This document shows, piece by piece, positions 33,224 through 43,144 of a DNA stretch of 64,000 bases (positions within the stretch are counted from its first letter, which is position 1; every line of letters begins with the position of its first letter). The notes below the pieces were generated by a model that was not told the DNA's origin, made no database searches, and was given only the letters and a program-made list of their open reading frames with translations. The position numbers and the translations under genes are program-made. Source of the stretch: an uncultured Halomonas sp. (GTDB lineage Bacteria > Pseudomonadota > Gammaproteobacteria > Pseudomonadales > Halomonadaceae); the NCBI RefSeq assembly GCF_947493865.1, contig NZ_CANLTC010000006.1, positions 62,001 through 126,000 of the forward strand, in the 5' to 3' direction.

Positions 33224-33781
33224 GTGATCAATGACATCAAGAAAGACGCTGAAAAGCGTATGCAAAAGAGCCTGGAATCGCTGCAGGCCAATTTCCACAA
33301 GATTCGTACCGGGCGCGCGCATCCCAGCATTCTGGATGCAGTGACCGTGGAATATTACGGCTCCCAGATGCCGCTCAACCAGGTGGCAAGCGTCAACGTC
33401 GAAGATGCCCGTACCCTGGCGGTAACCCCCTGGGAAAGGCCCATGGTCCCCAAGATCGAGAAGGCGATCATGACCTCCGATCTAGGGCTCAACCCGACGA
33501 CGGCGGGTAACGTGATTCGGGTGCCGATGCCGGCGCTGACCGAGGAAACCCGCAAGAATTACATCAAGCAGGCGCGGGCCGAGGCAGAGAACGGGCGGGT
33601 TGCCGTACGCAACGTGCGTCGCGATGCCAATGGCGACATCAAGGCGCTGCTCAAGGACAAGGAAATTTCCGAGGATGACGAGCATCGTGCCGAAGATGCC
33701 ATCCAGAAGCTGACCGACAAGTATGTCGCCGAGATCGACAAGCTTCTGGAATCCAAGGAACATGACCTGATGCAGGTCTGA
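33224..33781 (+). CDS. frr: Ribosome recycling factor
   Basis: With EF-G splits post-termination ribosomes. The 185 residues have exact family length and the signatures [37 protein letters not shown] (as [12 protein letters not shown]) and [10 protein letters not shown]. It begins a few bases after pyrH, GTG or ATG at the start codon being read as GTG 33224; the preceding GAGGGTGAAATC supplies the ribosome binding site. Part of the translation block. Confidence 0.97.
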   Translation: MINDIKKDAEKRMQKSLESLQANFHKIRTGRAHPSILDAVTVEYYGSQMPLNQVASVNVEDARTLAVTPWERPMVPKIEKAIMTSDLGLNPTTAGNVIRVPMPALTEETRKNYIKQARAEAENGRVAVRNVRRDANGDIKALLKDKEISEDDEHRAEDAIQKLTDKYVAEIDKLLESKEHDLMQV

Positions 33782-33835
33782 GCGGTGGCGAACGGCTGAA
33801 TCGTCGTTCGTGTTCATTTCTCCGTGCGAGCTATC

Positions 33836-34579
33836 ATGACGTCACCGCAATCTTCTGAAGTGCCGAATCATGTCGCCATTATCATGGATGGCAACAACCG
33901 CTGGGCTCGGTCCCGGGGGTTGTCCGGCATACGTGGCCATAAAGCTGGCGTCGAGCCGGTGCGCGCCGTCATCCGCCGTGCCGCGCAGCGTGGCGTGAAA
34001 GTCTTGACCTTGTTTGCCTTCTCCAGTGAAAACTGGAAACGCCCGGCAGCCGAGGTCAATGCACTGATGGAGCTATTCCTGATGGTGCTCAAGCGTGAAG
34101 TCAAGAAGCTTCACGACAACGATATCCGCCTGACCGTCATTGGTGAGCGCGACGATTTTTCTCGGTCGATTCAGCAATATGTCGAGCGCGCCGAGGCCTT
34201 GACCCGGCATAACCAGGGGCTGCATCTAATCGTAGCCGCCAACTATGGCGGCCGTTGGGATGTGGCCAGCGCCGCCAAGCGCTTGGCGCAACGGGTCGAG
34301 AACGGCGAGCTGAGCGCTGCGGATATCGATGAACAGCGCCTGGATGCCGAAATCGCTTCAGGCGGTGCGCCAGCGGTGGATTTGTGCATCCGAACCAGTG
34401 GCGAGCAGCGTCTCTCCAATTTCCTGCTGTGGCAGCTAGCCTACTCTGAGCTTCATTTCTCGCCATTGATGTGGCCGGACTTCGGCGCCGATGCCTTCGA
34501 TGAAGCAGTGGATGATTTTCTACGCCGCCAGCGGCGCTTCGGCATGACCCAAGAGCAAATAGGGGCCCAAGGTGCTTAG
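33836..34579 (+). CDS. uppS: Undecaprenyl diphosphate synthase
   Basis: Cis-prenyltransferase that makes the C55 lipid carrier for peptidoglycan and LPS. The 247 residues carry VAIIMDGNNRWAR (catalytic Asp), GHKAG, TLFAFSSENWKRP and the C-terminal DLCIRTSGEQRLSNFLLWQ. ATG 33836 is taken as start; an in-frame GTG at 33824 would add four residues, and neither has a strong ribosome binding site. Its stop overlaps the cdsA start. Confidence 0.96.
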   Translation: MTSPQSSEVPNHVAIIMDGNNRWARSRGLSGIRGHKAGVEPVRAVIRRAAQRGVKVLTLFAFSSENWKRPAAEVNALMELFLMVLKREVKKLHDNDIRLTVIGERDDFSRSIQQYVERAEALTRHNQGLHLIVAANYGGRWDVASAAKRLAQRVENGELSAADIDEQRLDAEIASGGAPAVDLCIRTSGEQRLSNFLLWQLAYSELHFSPLMWPDFGADAFDEAVDDFLRRQRRFGMTQEQIGAQGA

Positions 34580-35369
34580 ACAACGCGTGTTAACGGCGCT
34601 GGTACTCATTCCTTTGGCGCTACTAGGACTGTTCGGTCTCAGTGGGGTCGGATTTGCCCTGTTTACTGCAGTCGTGGTGCTGCTGGCTGCCTGGGAATGG
34701 GCCAACCTTTCCGGTTTCGAGCGTGTCGGGCCACGGCTGGGTTACATGCTGGTATTGGCGGTGGCGATGTTGGCTGCCTGGAACATGGAGGTGATGACAG
34801 CGACCTGGCCGCTATGGCTGGCACTGTTCGGATGGTTGGTGAGCTTCTACTGGATAGCGACCTATCCCGACAGTCTCAAGCAGTGGTCGCGCCCTTGGCT
34901 GCGCTTGCTGGCTGGCTTGTGGGTGCTGCTACCTTGCTGGATTGGATTCGTGCAGCTACGTGCCAGTGGCGCCGAATGGTTGCTCTATGTGCTGTTGATG
35001 GTTTGGTTGGCGGATATTGGCGCCTATTTCGCCGGGCGCCGTTTCGGTCGGCGTAAGCTGGCACCGCGCGTGAGTCCCGGCAAGTCCTGGGAAGGGGTCT
35101 ACGGCGGCATGGTGGTCACTGCGGTATTGGCGATAGGGTTTGCCATTGCGCTCGAGCTTGGCATCGGCCGCGGCCTTGGCTTGATAGTCACGACCGTGGT
35201 TGTGACCCTGGCATCGGTGCTCGGAGACCTGCTCGAGAGCATGTTCAAGCGAGTGCGCGGCATCAAGGATTCCGGTGATCTGCTACCTGGCCATGGCGGC
35301 GTGCTCGACCGTATCGACAGCCTTACCGCAGCGGTGCCGCTGTTCGCGCTATTGCGCCTGTGGGGATGA
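34572..35369 (+). CDS. cdsA: Phosphatidate cytidylyltransferase
   Basis: Makes CDP-diacylglycerol, the precursor of all phospholipids. A 265-residue membrane protein with about seven hydrophobic segments and the family signature near the C-terminus (SVLGDLLESMFKRVRGIKDSG followed by LPGHGGVLDRIDS, given in parts). The start is GTG 34572, overlapping the uppS stop by eight bases, so expression is coupled. dxr follows after 15 bases. Confidence 0.95.
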   Translation: MLRQRVLTALVLIPLALLGLFGLSGVGFALFTAVVVLLAAWEWANLSGFERVGPRLGYMLVLAVAMLAAWNMEVMTATWPLWLALFGWLVSFYWIATYPDSLKQWSRPWLRLLAGLWVLLPCWIGFVQLRASGAEWLLYVLLMVWLADIGAYFAGRRFGRRKLAPRVSPGKSWEGVYGGMVVTAVLAIGFAIALELGIGRGLGLIVTTVVVTLASVLGDLLESMFKRVRGIKDSGDLLPGHGGVLDRIDSLTAAVPLFALLRLWG

Positions 35370-35384
35370 CGTGAGTGAGACTCG

Positions 35385-36581
35385 ATGAACAGTGAAGCCT
35401 CCTCACGAGTGCAGACGGTGACCGTGCTCGGCGCCACCGGATCGATCGGCAAGAGCACTCTCGATGTGCTGGCGCGTCATCCGGATCTCTTCCGGGTGCA
35501 TGCATTGACGGCCTCCACCAGTAGTGAAGCCCTGCGGGATCAGTGCCTGCTTCATCATCCGGCGGTGGCCGTGCTGGCGGAGGATCGTGACGAAGCTTGG
35601 CTGCGTGCCGAGTTGAAGAATGCCGGACTTGCGACGGAAGTGCGCTCCGGCGAAGCGTCTCTGGTGGAAGTGGCCGAAGCGGCTGAAGTGGACGTGGTGA
35701 TGGCCGCCATCGTCGGCGCCGCCGGCTTGCTGCCTACCCTGGCAGCAGTACGCGCCGGTAAGCGTGTGCTGCTGGCCAACAAGGAGGCGTTGGTCATGTC
35801 CGGTGCGCTGTTCATGCAAGCGGTCGCGCATCATGACGCCGTACTTTTACCTATCGATTCCGAACATAATGCCATCTATCAGTGTCTACCCTCGAACCGC
35901 CGTGATGGGTTGGCCGAGATGGGGGTTACGCAGTTGCTGCTGACAGCCTCCGGTGGCCCGTTTCGTGGCTGGGACGCCGCCCAGTTGAGCGAGATCACCC
36001 CGGAGCAGGCCTGCGCTCATCCCAACTGGTCGATGGGGCGCAAGATCTCCGTGGACAGCGCCACCTTGATGAACAAGGGGCTAGAACTGATCGAAGCGTG
36101 CTGGTTATTCGAGGCGCGGCCGGAACAGATCGAAGTGGTCGTGCATCCACAAAGCGTGATTCATTCCATGGTGGCCTATAGCGACGGGTCGGTGATCGCC
36201 CAGTTGGGCAATCCGGACATGCGCACGCCGATCGCCTTTGGCCTGGCCTGGCCGGAACGTATCGCCGCGGGGGTGGAGCGTCTCGATCTGTTCAAGGTGG
36301 CTCGACTCGATTTCGAACCGGCGAATGAAGCGGCGTTTCCTTGTCTGCGCCTGGCCCGCAACGCGATGCTTGCCGGTGGCACGGCACCGGCGCTGCTCAA
36401 CGCCGCCAACGAGGTGGCGGTCGCGGCTTTTCTCGAGCGGCGACTAGGGTTCACCGGTATTGCCGACGTTGTCGCGGCGGTACTCGACACCTGTGAAGTG
36501 GTCGCCGCGGATGAGTTGAATGTGATTCTCGATGAGGATGGACGGGCGCGGCGTGTCGCCGAACGATATCTGACACGCTGA
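35385..36581 (+). CDS. dxr: 1-deoxy-D-xylulose 5-phosphate reductoisomerase
   Basis: First committed step of the MEP isoprenoid pathway. The 398 residues include the NADPH loop [39 protein letters not shown] (metal-binding Asp and Glu), SGGPFRGW and the [19 protein letters not shown] region (given in parts). It lies in the uppS-cdsA-dxr-rseP cluster, feeding isoprenoid units to the uppS product. Confidence 0.97.
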   Translation: MNSEASSRVQTVTVLGATGSIGKSTLDVLARHPDLFRVHALTASTSSEALRDQCLLHHPAVAVLAEDRDEAWLRAELKNAGLATEVRSGEASLVEVAEAAEVDVVMAAIVGAAGLLPTLAAVRAGKRVLLANKEALVMSGALFMQAVAHHDAVLLPIDSEHNAIYQCLPSNRRDGLAEMGVTQLLLTASGGPFRGWDAAQLSEITPEQACAHPNWSMGRKISVDSATLMNKGLELIEACWLFEARPEQIEVVVHPQSVIHSMVAYSDGSVIAQLGNPDMRTPIAFGLAWPERIAAGVERLDLFKVARLDFEPANEAAFPCLRLARNAMLAGGTAPALLNAANEVAVAAFLERRLGFTGIADVVAAVLDTCEVVAADELNVILDEDGRARRVAERYLTR

Positions 36582-36597
36582 CCAAAGAGGAATGACT

Positions 36598-37950
36598 ATG
36601 AGCGTGATACAGAATGTGCTGGCGGTCATCGTGGTGTTGGGATTACTGATCACCTTCCACGAGTTCGGTCACTTCTGGGTGGCACGCCGCTGTGGAGTCA
36701 AGGTATTACGCTTCTCCGTGGGGTTCGGCAAGCCGCTGTGGTCGCGATTCGATCGCCATGGCACCGAGTTTGCCGTTGCCGCCATTCCACTGGGCGGCTA
36801 TGTCAAGATGCTGGATGAACGTGAAGCGCCGGTGGCTCCCGAGGAGCAGCACTTGGCCTTCAATCGCAAGAATGTCTGGGCACGTATCGCCATCGTGGTG
36901 GCCGGTCCTTTGGCCAATTTCATACTGGCAGTCGTGGCTTACTGGTTGTTGTTCGTCGTCGGCACCACCACGATCGCGCCGGTGATCGGCGAGGTGGCGC
37001 CGGATTCACCGGCGGGCCGGGCCGGTTTGAGTTCGGGTCAGGAAATCGTGGCGATCCAGGATGATCCGATCCGCTCCTGGGAGGACGTCAATCTCGAACT
37101 GATATCCCGCATCGGATTCAATGGCACCCTCGAGGTGACGACCCGAGAGGCCGGGAACGGCGCAGCGCGCAGTCATCGGGTACAGGTCACCGACTGGCTG
37201 GCCCGGCAGGACCCGCCGCAGCCCCTTGAAAGCCTGGGTATTGCGCCATGGCGACCGGATATTCCACCAGTGCTGGGTCAGATACTCGAGGGGGAGGCTG
37301 CCGCACAAGCCGGTCTCGAGCCCGGCGATCGCATCGTCGCACTCAATGACGAGGATGTGACCAGTTGGATGGATTTCGTCGAAACGGTGCGAGCGAGGCC
37401 CGGTGAAGCCTTGTCGCTTCGCATCGAGCGCGATGGAACGACCCAGATGCTCACCCTGACGCCGGGGCAGCGCGAGGTTCAGGGCGAAACGATGGGTTAC
37501 ATCGGCGCTGGGGTCGAAGCGGTCTCCTGGCCCGAAGAGTATCAGCGTGAAATTCGTTACGGCCCATTGGCCTCGGTTGGGCGCTCCTTGTCGCGTACCG
37601 CGGACATGACCGTCTTGACCCTGGATTCGATCCGCAAGATGCTCGTAGGGCTTATCTCCCCTTCCAATCTTTCCGGGCCGATCACCATTGCGCGTATCGC
37701 CGGCGACACCGCTCGCAGCGGTCTCGAGAGCTTCATCAGCTTCATGGCGTATCTGTCCATCAGCCTCGGTGTACTCAATTTGTTGCCGATACCGGTGCTC
37801 GATGGTGGGCACTTGCTCTATTACCTGATTGAGGCCGTACGTGGCCGGCCGGTCTCCGACGCGGCCCAGGCGGTCGGATTACGTATCGGCATGGCCATGG
37901 TCGGCACCTTGATGCTGATGGCGATCTATTTCGATCTAATGCGTCTGTGA
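36598..37950 (+). CDS. rseP: Site-2 intramembrane zinc protease RseP
   Basis: Cleaves anti-sigma factor RseA within the membrane during the sigma-E envelope stress response. The 450 residues match E. coli RseP exactly in length. The metal site is HEFGH near residue 20, the third ligand lies in VLDGGHLLYY, and two PDZ domains lie between (about 115-190 and 205-290). Of the ATGs at 36592 and 36598 I chose the second, because AGAGGA abuts the first and is seven bases from the second. It directly precedes bamA, whose product it helps regulate. Confidence 0.94.
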   Translation: MSVIQNVLAVIVVLGLLITFHEFGHFWVARRCGVKVLRFSVGFGKPLWSRFDRHGTEFAVAAIPLGGYVKMLDEREAPVAPEEQHLAFNRKNVWARIAIVVAGPLANFILAVVAYWLLFVVGTTTIAPVIGEVAPDSPAGRAGLSSGQEIVAIQDDPIRSWEDVNLELISRIGFNGTLEVTTREAGNGAARSHRVQVTDWLARQDPPQPLESLGIAPWRPDIPPVLGQILEGEAAAQAGLEPGDRIVALNDEDVTSWMDFVETVRARPGEALSLRIERDGTTQMLTLTPGQREVQGETMGYIGAGVEAVSWPEEYQREIRYGPLASVGRSLSRTADMTVLTLDSIRKMLVGLISPSNLSGPITIARIAGDTARSGLESFISFMAYLSISLGVLNLLPIPVLDGGHLLYYLIEAVRGRPVSDAAQAVGLRIGMAMVGTLMLMAIYFDLMRL

Positions 37951-38025
37951 CGGACGTATCTACAACAGTGGCGCTCTTGGCGCCCCTCGTGCCGTGGCAA
38001 TCTCCTGACGAGCAGTATGACGAGC

Positions 38026-38053
38026 TTGTCAGTTACCCCGGGAAATGTATAAG
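38026..38053 (+). promoter_or_regulatory. Possible sigma-70 promoter upstream of bamA
   Basis: TTGTCA (38026-38031) and TATAAG (38048-38053) are 16 bases apart in the 149-base rseP-bamA gap. No good sigma-E motif (GAACTT-N16-TCTGA) was seen there. Confidence 0.45.
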
Positions 38054-38099
38054 GTGCCTGTTCAGCGAGCCGGCGGAACAACTCGAGTGAAGCGATTGC

Positions 38100-40433
38100 A
38101 TGAAACTTAAGACCATCGGATTGGCGATAGCACTGACATTAAGCACCCAAACGGCTTTGGCAGAAGAGTTCACCGTCTCCGACATTCGTGTCGAGGGACT
38201 TCAACGGGTTTCGGCGGCATCGGTATTCAACGCCTTCCCCGTGAGCGCCAACGAACGTGTAGACGAGCGGGAACTCGCGGCGGCCGCCAAGGAGCTGTTC
38301 GCCACCGGGTTATTCGATGACGTACAGCTGGCACGCGACGGTGACGTGCTGATCATTCAGGTAGAAGAGCGCCCGTCCATCTCCCGCATCGAGATCGACG
38401 GGAATTCCCAGGTTGCCGACGAGGACCTTCGCAAGGGCATGGCAGAGGCAGGGCTGGCGGAGGGTCAGGTGTTGCAGCGTGCCTCTCTGGATGAGGTACA
38501 GCGTCAACTCGAACAGCTCTATCACTCCCAGGGGCGTTACAGCGCCAGCATCGACACCTCCATCGAGCCGGTCGATCGAAATCGGGTTCAGGTCAATATC
38601 GAGGTCGATGAAGGCGCTGTCGCCAAGATTCGCCAGATCAACATCGTTGGCAATCAGGCGTTTTCCGATGAGACGTTGCGGGATTTGATCGAGCTCGAGG
38701 ATAGCCCGGGCTGGTTCTTCGGCTGGTTCTCCGATGACGAATACTCCCGGGAAAAGCTCTCCGGCGACCTGGAAACCCTGCGCTCTTACTATCTCGATCG
38801 CGGTTTCGTCAATTTCGCCATCACCTCGACCCAGGTGGCGATCAGCCCCGATAATTCGAAAATCTTCGTGACCGTGAACGTGGATGAAGGGCAGCGCTAT
38901 CGTATCGGCGATATCGACTTTGCCGGCGACTTGACGCTATCCGAACAGAAAGCGCGGTCACTGGTCACCACCGAAAGCGGCGAAATCTATTCTCGTAGTG
39001 CGCTGACTGCATCCGCCGAGGCATTGCGACAGAAACTGGGCGCCGAAGGCTATGCCTTTGCCAATGTCGAGGGTATTCCGGAGGTGTCGGAGAGCGGCGA
39101 TACCGTCGATGTGACCTTCCTGGTGGAGCCGGGGCGGCGTGCCTATGTGCGGCGTATCAATTTCGAAGGCAATACCACGACCCAGGATGAGGTATTGCGC
39201 CGCGAGATGACCCAGATGGAGGGCGCGCCGGCGTCCACGGATCGCATAAGCCAGTCCAAGCAGCGCCTGGAGCGCCTTGGCTTCTTCCGCCAGGTCGATG
39301 TCGAGACACGCCCCGTTGCCGGCGAGTCGGATCAGGTCGATGTCACCTATAACGTCGAGGAGCAACCCTCGGGTTCGATATCGGCGAGTGTCGGTTATTC
39401 CCAAAGCGCAGGGATCATCTACGGCGCTTCTCTGGCCCAGAAGAACTTCCTGGGTACCGGTAACCGTGTCAATGTGGGGGCGCAGAAGAGTGATACCTTC
39501 ACCAGCGTGAATTTCGGTTTCACCGATCCTTACTGGACGCTGGATGGGGTCTCGCGAGGCTACAACCTGTTCTATCGCGAGACCGATTACGAGGACTCCG
39601 ACATCTCGACCTACTCCACCGACTCCTACGGTGGCAGCATCGACTTCGGTTATCCGATCAATGAATTCAGCCGTCTCAACTTCGGTGTCGGGCTCGAGGA
39701 TCTTTCCATCGAGACCTATCGAGATACGCCGGCGGAAATCGTCCAGTACACCGATACACAGGGTGAGGACGCGACGAGCTACAAGCTCACCGCCAGCTGG
39801 ACGCGCAACAAGCTCAATCGTGGCATCATGCCGACCGCAGGCAGCTATCAGCGGGTGTCTCTGGAAACGGCAGTACCAGGCTCCGATGCGGAGTACTACA
39901 AGATGCGCTATCGCGGTCAGAAGCTGTTCGAGCTGAATTCCGACTGGTCGCTCAAGTTCGGCACCGAGCTGGGCTATGCCGACAGTATCGACAACGATCC
40001 TTACCCGTTCTACGAGAACTTCTATTCCGGGGGGCTGGGGTCGGTTCGCGGATTCACGGCCAATACGCTGGGTCCCAAGACCACCGCCAGCAATCTGGGC
40101 GACGATGACACCCTCGGCGGTAACGTGCTTATCGAAGGCACGATCGATCTGATCTACCCTTTCCCCTGGGTGGAGGATCGCCGTTCGTTGCAAACCAGCG
40201 TATTCTTCGATGCGGGTAATACGTTCCTGACCGATTGCTACGCCGTGCCGGAAGGTGTGACATCGAACTGTGAAAGCGGGGTGGATATTGGCGACCTGCG
40301 CTACAGCGTCGGGCTGGGGCTTAGCTGGTTGACGCCGGTAGGGCCGCTTACCTTCAGCGTGGCCCAACCGCTAAATGATGAAAGCGAGGACGACACCCAA
40401 ACCTTCCAGTTCTCCCTCGGCCAGACGTTCTAG
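38100..40433 (+). CDS. bamA: Outer membrane protein assembly factor BamA
   Basis: Central pore of the BAM complex, which folds beta-barrel proteins into the outer membrane. The 777 residues start with a signal peptide cleaved after ALA21, followed by five POTRA domains (about 22-425) and a 16-strand barrel that ends in phenylalanine (QTF), the outer membrane insertion signal. The VRGF motif of the family is present in GSVRGFTANTLGP. A loop near the C-terminus holds two cysteines (DCYAVPEGVTSNCESG) that could form a disulfide. No skp/ompH gene follows, unlike in many relatives. Confidence 0.96.
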   Translation: MKLKTIGLAIALTLSTQTALAEEFTVSDIRVEGLQRVSAASVFNAFPVSANERVDERELAAAAKELFATGLFDDVQLARDGDVLIIQVEERPSISRIEIDGNSQVADEDLRKGMAEAGLAEGQVLQRASLDEVQRQLEQLYHSQGRYSASIDTSIEPVDRNRVQVNIEVDEGAVAKIRQINIVGNQAFSDETLRDLIELEDSPGWFFGWFSDDEYSREKLSGDLETLRSYYLDRGFVNFAITSTQVAISPDNSKIFVTVNVDEGQRYRIGDIDFAGDLTLSEQKARSLVTTESGEIYSRSALTASAEALRQKLGAEGYAFANVEGIPEVSESGDTVDVTFLVEPGRRAYVRRINFEGNTTTQDEVLRREMTQMEGAPASTDRISQSKQRLERLGFFRQVDVETRPVAGESDQVDVTYNVEEQPSGSISASVGYSQSAGIIYGASLAQKNFLGTGNRVNVGAQKSDTFTSVNFGFTDPYWTLDGVSRGYNLFYRETDYEDSDISTYSTDSYGGSIDFGYPINEFSRLNFGVGLEDLSIETYRDTPAEIVQYTDTQGEDATSYKLTASWTRNKLNRGIMPTAGSYQRVSLETAVPGSDAEYYKMRYRGQKLFELNSDWSLKFGTELGYADSIDNDPYPFYENFYSGGLGSVRGFTANTLGPKTTASNLGDDDTLGGNVLIEGTIDLIYPFPWVEDRRSLQTSVFFDAGNTFLTDCYAVPEGVTSNCESGVDIGDLRYSVGLGLSWLTPVGPLTFSVAQPLNDESEDDTQTFQFSLGQTF

Positions 40434-40472
40434 GCTGGGGCGGGATCGAGGAAGGTAAAAAAACAAGCATTT

Positions 40473-40523
40473 CGAGAACGGCGATAGGTCATGACGATAT
40501 ATCCCCGTTCTCGCTTCGAGAAG
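40473..40523 (+). promoter_or_regulatory. Mutually exclusive hairpins between bamA and lpxD
   Basis: CCGTTCTCG (40505-40513) can pair either with CGAGAACGG upstream (40473-40481, perfect 9 bp) or, through its last six bases, with CGAGAA just downstream (40517-40522). The 173-base gap otherwise holds no gene, and lpxD starts 84 bases further on. Confidence 0.4.
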
Positions 40524-40606
40524 ACGATGACCCTGCCTCGTGTCGGCGAATCTACCAGGAACAAATCGTCCACTGACAACGGGCGTCGCAGGACTAGCAT
40601 GCAACC

Positions 40607-41653
40607 ATGAATAAAACCAACGGCCTTTCATTTCCACTGGCTGATCTGGCTGAACGTCTCGGAGCGACCCTTGTCGGCGATGGCGAGCAGTGCATCAGTG
40701 GACTCGCCACCCTAAGCGATGCGGGGGCTTCCGACATCAGCTTTCTGGCCAACAAGGGGTATCTCAAGTACCTCGTGAATACCCAGGCTGCAGCAGTTCT
40801 GCTAAATCCGGCGCATGCCGCTGAGTGTCCTGCCACGACAGCACGTCTGGAACTCGATAATCCCTATCTTGCCTATGCCGAGCTCTCACGGCTCTTCGAT
40901 CCCTTGGCGATGCAGGCCTCCTCCGGCATTCATGCCACGGCTTTTGTCGCCGACGATGTGACCCTGGGTCGTGATGTCGAAGTCGGACCCCATGCGGTGA
41001 TAGAGGCAGGCGCCCGATTGGACGATAATGTCGTCGTCGGCGCCGGCAGTGTCGTCGGTCAGCAATCCATCATTGGTGCCGGTTCGCGACTGCACGCCAA
41101 TGTGACGGTCTGCCACGGAGTAGTGATCGGTGAACGGGCGATTCTGCACAGCGGGTGCGTCATCGGCGGCGATGGCTTCGGCTTCGCTCATGATGGTGGT
41201 CGCTGGCACAAGATCGCCCAGTTGGGTGGCGTCGTGCTGGGCGATGACGTCGAGGTGGGGAGCTGTTCGAGCATCGATCGTGGAGCGCTGGATGACACTT
41301 TCATCGGCAACGGTGTCAAGATCGATAGTCAGGTGCAGATCGCGCACAACGTGCACATCGGTGATCACAGCGCCTTGGCAGGTTGCGTCGGGATTGCAGG
41401 TTCGACCAGGGTAGGGCGCCACTGCATGCTCGGCGGGGGCGTCGGGCTGGCTGGGCACCTCACGATCTGCGATGGCGTGCAGGTCACCGGCATGAGTCTG
41501 GTGACCAACTCCATTATCGAGCCAGGCATCTACTCCTCCGGGACTGGCGCCATGAGCAATGGCTTGTGGCGCAAGAACGCGGTGCGTTTCAAGCAACTCG
41601 ATGACATCGCCAAGCGGGTGACACGACTTGAACGTCAAGGTCGGAGCGAGTAA
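40607..41653 (+). CDS. lpxD: UDP-3-O-acylglucosamine N-acyltransferase
   Basis: Adds the second 3-hydroxyacyl chain to the lipid A precursor. The 348 residues comprise an N-terminal uridine-binding domain, a left-handed beta-helix of hexapeptide repeats and a C-terminal helix (QLDDIAKRVTRLERQ). The catalytic histidine region is GCVIGGDGFGFAHDGG. It leads lpxD-fabZ-lpxA-lpxB, the first steps of lipid A synthesis. Confidence 0.96.
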   Translation: MNKTNGLSFPLADLAERLGATLVGDGEQCISGLATLSDAGASDISFLANKGYLKYLVNTQAAAVLLNPAHAAECPATTARLELDNPYLAYAELSRLFDPLAMQASSGIHATAFVADDVTLGRDVEVGPHAVIEAGARLDDNVVVGAGSVVGQQSIIGAGSRLHANVTVCHGVVIGERAILHSGCVIGGDGFGFAHDGGRWHKIAQLGGVVLGDDVEVGSCSSIDRGALDDTFIGNGVKIDSQVQIAHNVHIGDHSALAGCVGIAGSTRVGRHCMLGGGVGLAGHLTICDGVQVTGMSLVTNSIIEPGIYSSGTGAMSNGLWRKNAVRFKQLDDIAKRVTRLERQGRSE

Positions 41654-41772
41654 TCGGCTGCTTGATATCACAAATGCCGCTATAATCCACCGCCAGGCAA
41701 GGCTGTTCCTGGATCGCCAAAAGATGCCTGCCCCTCATGAGCAGGCATTACGTACTTTTAGAGGTTGCATCG

Positions 41773-42216
41773 ATGGTAATGGACATCAACGAGATCCGAG
41801 AATACTTGCCCCACCGCTATCCCTTTTTGCTGGTGGATCGGGTCGTAGAGTTGGGAGTGGGCAAAATAATCGTCGCCTACAAGAATGTCAGTATCAATGA
41901 GCCGTTCTTCAATGGTCATTTTCCGCATCATCCGATCATGCCCGGCGTGTTGATCATCGAGGCGATGGCCCAGGCTTGCGGTATTCTCGGCTTCAAGACG
42001 GTCAACAAGCTGCCTGCGGATGGTTACGTCTATTATCTGGTAGGTAGCGACAATGCCCGCTTCAAGCGTCCTGTCATGCCTGGCGACCAGCTGCGCCTGG
42101 AGGCACGGGTAATCCGTGGCAAACGGGGTATCTGGAAGTTTGCCTGTCGCGCTACCGTCGATGGCGAACTGGCCTGCGAGGCAGACATCATCTGTGCCGA
42201 GAGGAAGGTCGCTTGA
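41773..42216 (+). CDS. fabZ: 3-hydroxyacyl-[acyl-carrier-protein] dehydratase FabZ
   Basis: Dehydrates 3-hydroxyacyl-ACP in fatty acid synthesis and so competes with LpxA for the same pool. A hotdog-fold enzyme of 147 residues with [31 protein letters not shown] (catalytic His and Glu) and the C-terminal [15 protein letters not shown] 41773 is preceded by GAGG with good spacing. Its stop overlaps the lpxA start (TTGA). Confidence 0.96.
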   Translation: MVMDINEIREYLPHRYPFLLVDRVVELGVGKIIVAYKNVSINEPFFNGHFPHHPIMPGVLIIEAMAQACGILGFKTVNKLPADGYVYYLVGSDNARFKRPVMPGDQLRLEARVIRGKRGIWKFACRATVDGELACEADIICAERKVA

Positions 42217-42983
42217 TTCATCCCAGTGCCATCGTCGATCCCGCCGCGCGACTCGCCGACGACGTCGAAGTAGGTCCGTTCACCGTGATTGGTGCGGATG
42301 TCGAAATCGGTGCCGGTAGCCGAATTGGACCCCATGTCGTGATCAAGGGGCCGACTCGGTTGGGGCAGCGCACCCGCATCTTCCAATTCGCTTCGGTGGG
42401 GGAAGATTGTCAGGACAAGAAATACGCCGGTGAGCCGACGCGTCTGGAGATGGGTGACGACAATGTCATTCGCGAAGGGGCGACCCTGCATCGCGGTACC
42501 GTTCAGGATCGCGGCGTGACCACCATCGGCAGTCGTAACCTGTTCATGGCCTACACCCACGTCGGGCATGACTGCGTGATCGGTGACGATTGTATCCTCG
42601 CCAATCAGGTTACCCTCGGTGGCCATGTCAAGATCGGCAACTTCGTCATTCTCGGTGGATTGGTCGCAGTGCATCAATTCTGTTATGTGGGGGAGCATGC
42701 CATGTGTGGCGGTGGCTCCATCGTCACCAAGGACGTGCCTGCCTACCTGATGGTCAACGGCCACCCGGCCCAGGCCCATGGCCTGAATCTGGTGGGGCTG
42801 AAGCGCCGCGGATTTTCACGGGAAACATTGCACGCGCTGACCGACGCTTACCGGATCGTCTATCGTCAAGGGCTGACCCTGGAGCAAGCACTCGATCAAC
42901 TCGATGAGAGGGAGAGCAGGCCTCCGGAGGTCGATACCTTCATGGCGTCCCTGAAAGCCTCCACCCGAGGAATCACGCGCTAA
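42213..42983 (+). CDS. lpxA: UDP-N-acetylglucosamine acyltransferase
   Basis: First step of lipid A synthesis, adding 3-hydroxyacyl from ACP to UDP-GlcNAc. The start is TTG 42213, giving [14 protein letters not shown], the normal family N-terminus, and overlapping the fabZ stop codon. The 256 residues show hexapeptide repeats; the catalytic histidine is in [22 protein letters not shown] precedes the start. A hairpin repeat begins at its stop codon and separates it from lpxB. Confidence 0.96.
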   Translation: MIHPSAIVDPAARLADDVEVGPFTVIGADVEIGAGSRIGPHVVIKGPTRLGQRTRIFQFASVGEDCQDKKYAGEPTRLEMGDDNVIREGATLHRGTVQDRGVTTIGSRNLFMAYTHVGHDCVIGDDCILANQVTLGGHVKIGNFVILGGLVAVHQFCYVGEHAMCGGGSIVTKDVPAYLMVNGHPAQAHGLNLVGLKRRGFSRETLHALTDAYRIVYRQGLTLEQALDQLDERESRPPEVDTFMASLKASTRGITR

Positions 42984-43140
42984 GAGGATGTCTACAAAAT
43001 GCCTGCACTCGGCAATACGGCGTTGAAATTGATCTCAAAATGCTCATTTACTCCATGTAAACTCGTACGCGAGCCCGGTGCTTTTTTCGTTCAATTTCGC
43101 CTTGTCTTACCTTCGTTCGCCTGTTTTGTAGACACCCTCT
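42983..43140. repeat. Dispersed hairpin repeat, copy 2 (between lpxA and lpxB)
   Basis: The most complete copy. Terminal arms AGAGGATGTCTACAAAA (42983-42999) and its complement (43124-43140) match at 16 of 17 positions. Middle stem: AAATTGA (43026-43032) with TCAATTT (43091-43097). Apex: TTTAC (43047-43051) with GTAAA (43057-43061), next to a second small hairpin CTCG/CGAG (43063-43074). It starts in the lpxA stop codon and ends five bases before lpxB, in the middle of an operon. Confidence 0.85.
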
Positions 43141-43144
43141 AAGA

